Shown: in pieces, positions 4,319-5,211 of the stretch | Numbering within the stretch: position 1 is the stretch's first letter | Layout: each line of letters starts with the position of its first letter | Source: Actinomycetales bacterium | Lineage (GTDB): Bacteria > Actinomycetota > Actinomycetes > Actinomycetales > Dermabacteraceae | Assembly: GCA_012799425.1 (NCBI GenBank) | Contig: JAAZLF010000520.1 | Location: 1 to 5,211 of the forward strand | Direction of reading: 5' to 3' | Length of the DNA stretch: 5,211 bases | Notes under the pieces: model-generated | What the model saw: only the letters and a program-made list of their open reading frames with translations | Databases searched by the model: none | What the model was told of the DNA's origin: nothing | Position numbers and translations under genes: made by a program

Positions 4319-5211
4319 TCACATCGCCTGCGCTGTCAGCGGGATCCGGCCCCCGGCCAGCACCATGTCCACCTGGCGCGAGGAGAGGCGGTGCGCCAGG
4401 GCCACCTCGCGCCCGCCGATCCGCGCGGTCAGGGACGTCCCGGCCTGCAGCGCCTCGTGCACGCCTTCGAGCACGACCTCGTCCCCGGCCTGCACCGCGG
4501 CGAGGTCTCCGGGGTCGGCGAACTCGAGCGGCACGATCCCGAAGTTGGCGAGGTTCTGCCAGTGGATCCGTGCGAAGCTCACCGCGATCACGGCCTGCAG
4601 TCCCAGGTGGCGGGGCGCGATCACCGCGTGCTCGCGGGAGGAGCCCTGTCCGTAGTTCTTCCCGGCCACCACCACGTGCCCGCCCTCGGCGGCGCGGGCG
4701 CGGTCGGGATAGTCCTTGTCGATGCGGGTGAAGGCGAAGTCCGCGATCCGCGGGATGTTCGAGCGGAAGGGCAGCACCTGCGAGCCGGCCGGCAGGATCT
4801 CGTCGGTGGAGACGTCATCACCCATCACCAGCAGCACCGGCAGCGTCAGGCGGTCCGCGACCGGTGCGAAGTCCGGCAGGGAGGAGATGTTCGGGCCCTT
4901 GACCAGCTCCACCTCCCGCGCCTCGGCCTCGGGCAGTGGGGGGATCAGCATGTCCTGGATCTGCGCATATCGCTGCGGCAGGGTGGGCCGCGGATAGACC
5001 AGGTCGTGGCTGCTCTCCAGGGTGCGTGGGTCGGTGATCCGCCCGGTCAGCGCCGCAGCGGCGGCGGTCTCGGGGGAGCACAGCCACACCGCGTCCTCCT
5101 CGGTGCCGGAGCGGCCGGGGAAGTTGCGGGGCATGGTGCGCAGCGAGTTGCGTCCGCTGGCGGGGGCCTGCCCCATCCCGATGCAGCCCATGCAGCCGGA
5201 CTGGTGGATCC
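4319..5211 (-). CDS. Aconitate hydratase family protein, Aquifex type (C-terminal part)
   Basis: A partial gene: 296 C-terminal residues are visible and the frame continues open through the right edge (it begins ...IHQSGCMGCIGMGQAP). Family members of this kind are around 650 residues, so a little under half is seen. SGCMGC (5203-5186 on the minus strand) supplies two of the three cysteine ligands of the [4Fe-4S] cluster; the third should lie off-window. RTMPRNFPGRSG follows, with substrate-binding arginines, then SPETAAAAALTG. After a linker comes the swivel domain: GDDVSTDEILPAGSQVLPFRSN, then the active-site loop YGQGSSREHA with the catalytic-base serine, then SFARIHWQNLANFGIVPLEF. Aconitase interconverts citrate and isocitrate through cis-aconitate in the cytoplasm. 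The short form resembles the putative aconitase class first noted in Aquifex (TIGR01342) rather than the 900-residue AcnA of most actinomycetes. A homoaconitase, methylaconitase or isopropylmalate-isomerase-like specificity cannot be excluded. Its TGA is at 4321-4319. Confidence 0.88.
   Translation of the reverse strand, partial: IHQSGCMGCIGMGQAPASGRNSLRTMPRNFPGRSGTEEDAVWLCSPETAAAAALTGRITDPRTLESSHDLVYPRPTLPQRYAQIQDMLIPPLPEAEAREVELVKGPNISSLPDFAPVADRLTLPVLLVMGDDVSTDEILPAGSQVLPFRSNIPRIADFAFTRIDKDYPDRARAAEGGHVVVAGKNYGQGSSREHAVIAPRHLGLQAVIAVSFARIHWQNLANFGIVPLEFADPGDLAAVQAGDEVVLEGVHEALQAGTSLTARIGGREVALAHRLSSRQVDMVLAGGRIPLTAQAM

Noticed and set aside
5206..5211. The window ends exactly on GGATCC, a BamHI site, as a cloned fragment might
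   Set aside because: The bases also encode part of the conserved IHQSG stretch of the aconitase, the left edge is not such a site, and a single hexamer is weak evidence for a cloning junction.

Overview
The window is GC-rich DNA of about 70% G+C, with codon third positions that are almost all G or C, ATG/GTG starts, few A/T-rich stretches and terminators without T-tracts. This suggests a high-GC actinomycete. The gene content would suit a soil, marine or skin member of the Micrococcales (for example a Brachybacterium- or Brevibacterium-like organism), but that genus-level idea is inference, not something the sequence proves.

Layout, left to right. On the + strand lie a RibD/dihydrofolate-reductase-fold protein (89-730), a short-chain dehydrogenase/reductase (843-1685) and, after a 247-base leader holding a strong hairpin, ectoine 5-hydroxylase EctD (1933-2829). 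Transcription then converges on three minus-strand genes: a membrane-anchored extracytoplasmic protein with two Cys-pair repeats resembling DUF4333 (2996-3733), a CsbD-family stress protein (4000-4212), and the C-terminal part of an aconitase-family protein (4319-5211) that runs off the right edge.

How the genes may work together. EctD converts ectoine to 5-hydroxyectoine, a compatible solute and chemical chaperone. No ectA, ectB or ectC is present here, so ectoine must come from genes elsewhere or from uptake. CsbD proteins belong to general-stress regulons in other bacteria, so the region has a mild stress theme. There is no sign of one operon: every gene has its own ribosome-binding site or leader, and candidate hairpin terminators separate most of them. 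The SDR and the RibD-like protein are oxidoreductases of unknown substrate, and nothing in the sequence ties them to ectoine.

I found no tRNA, rRNA, CRISPR array, insertion sequence, prophage gene or obvious undescribed multigene system. The parts most worth a second look are the isolated ectD with its structured leader, the hairpin-rich gap at 3734-3999, the start-site and promoter arrangement of the DUF4333-like gene, and the Aquifex-type aconitase.
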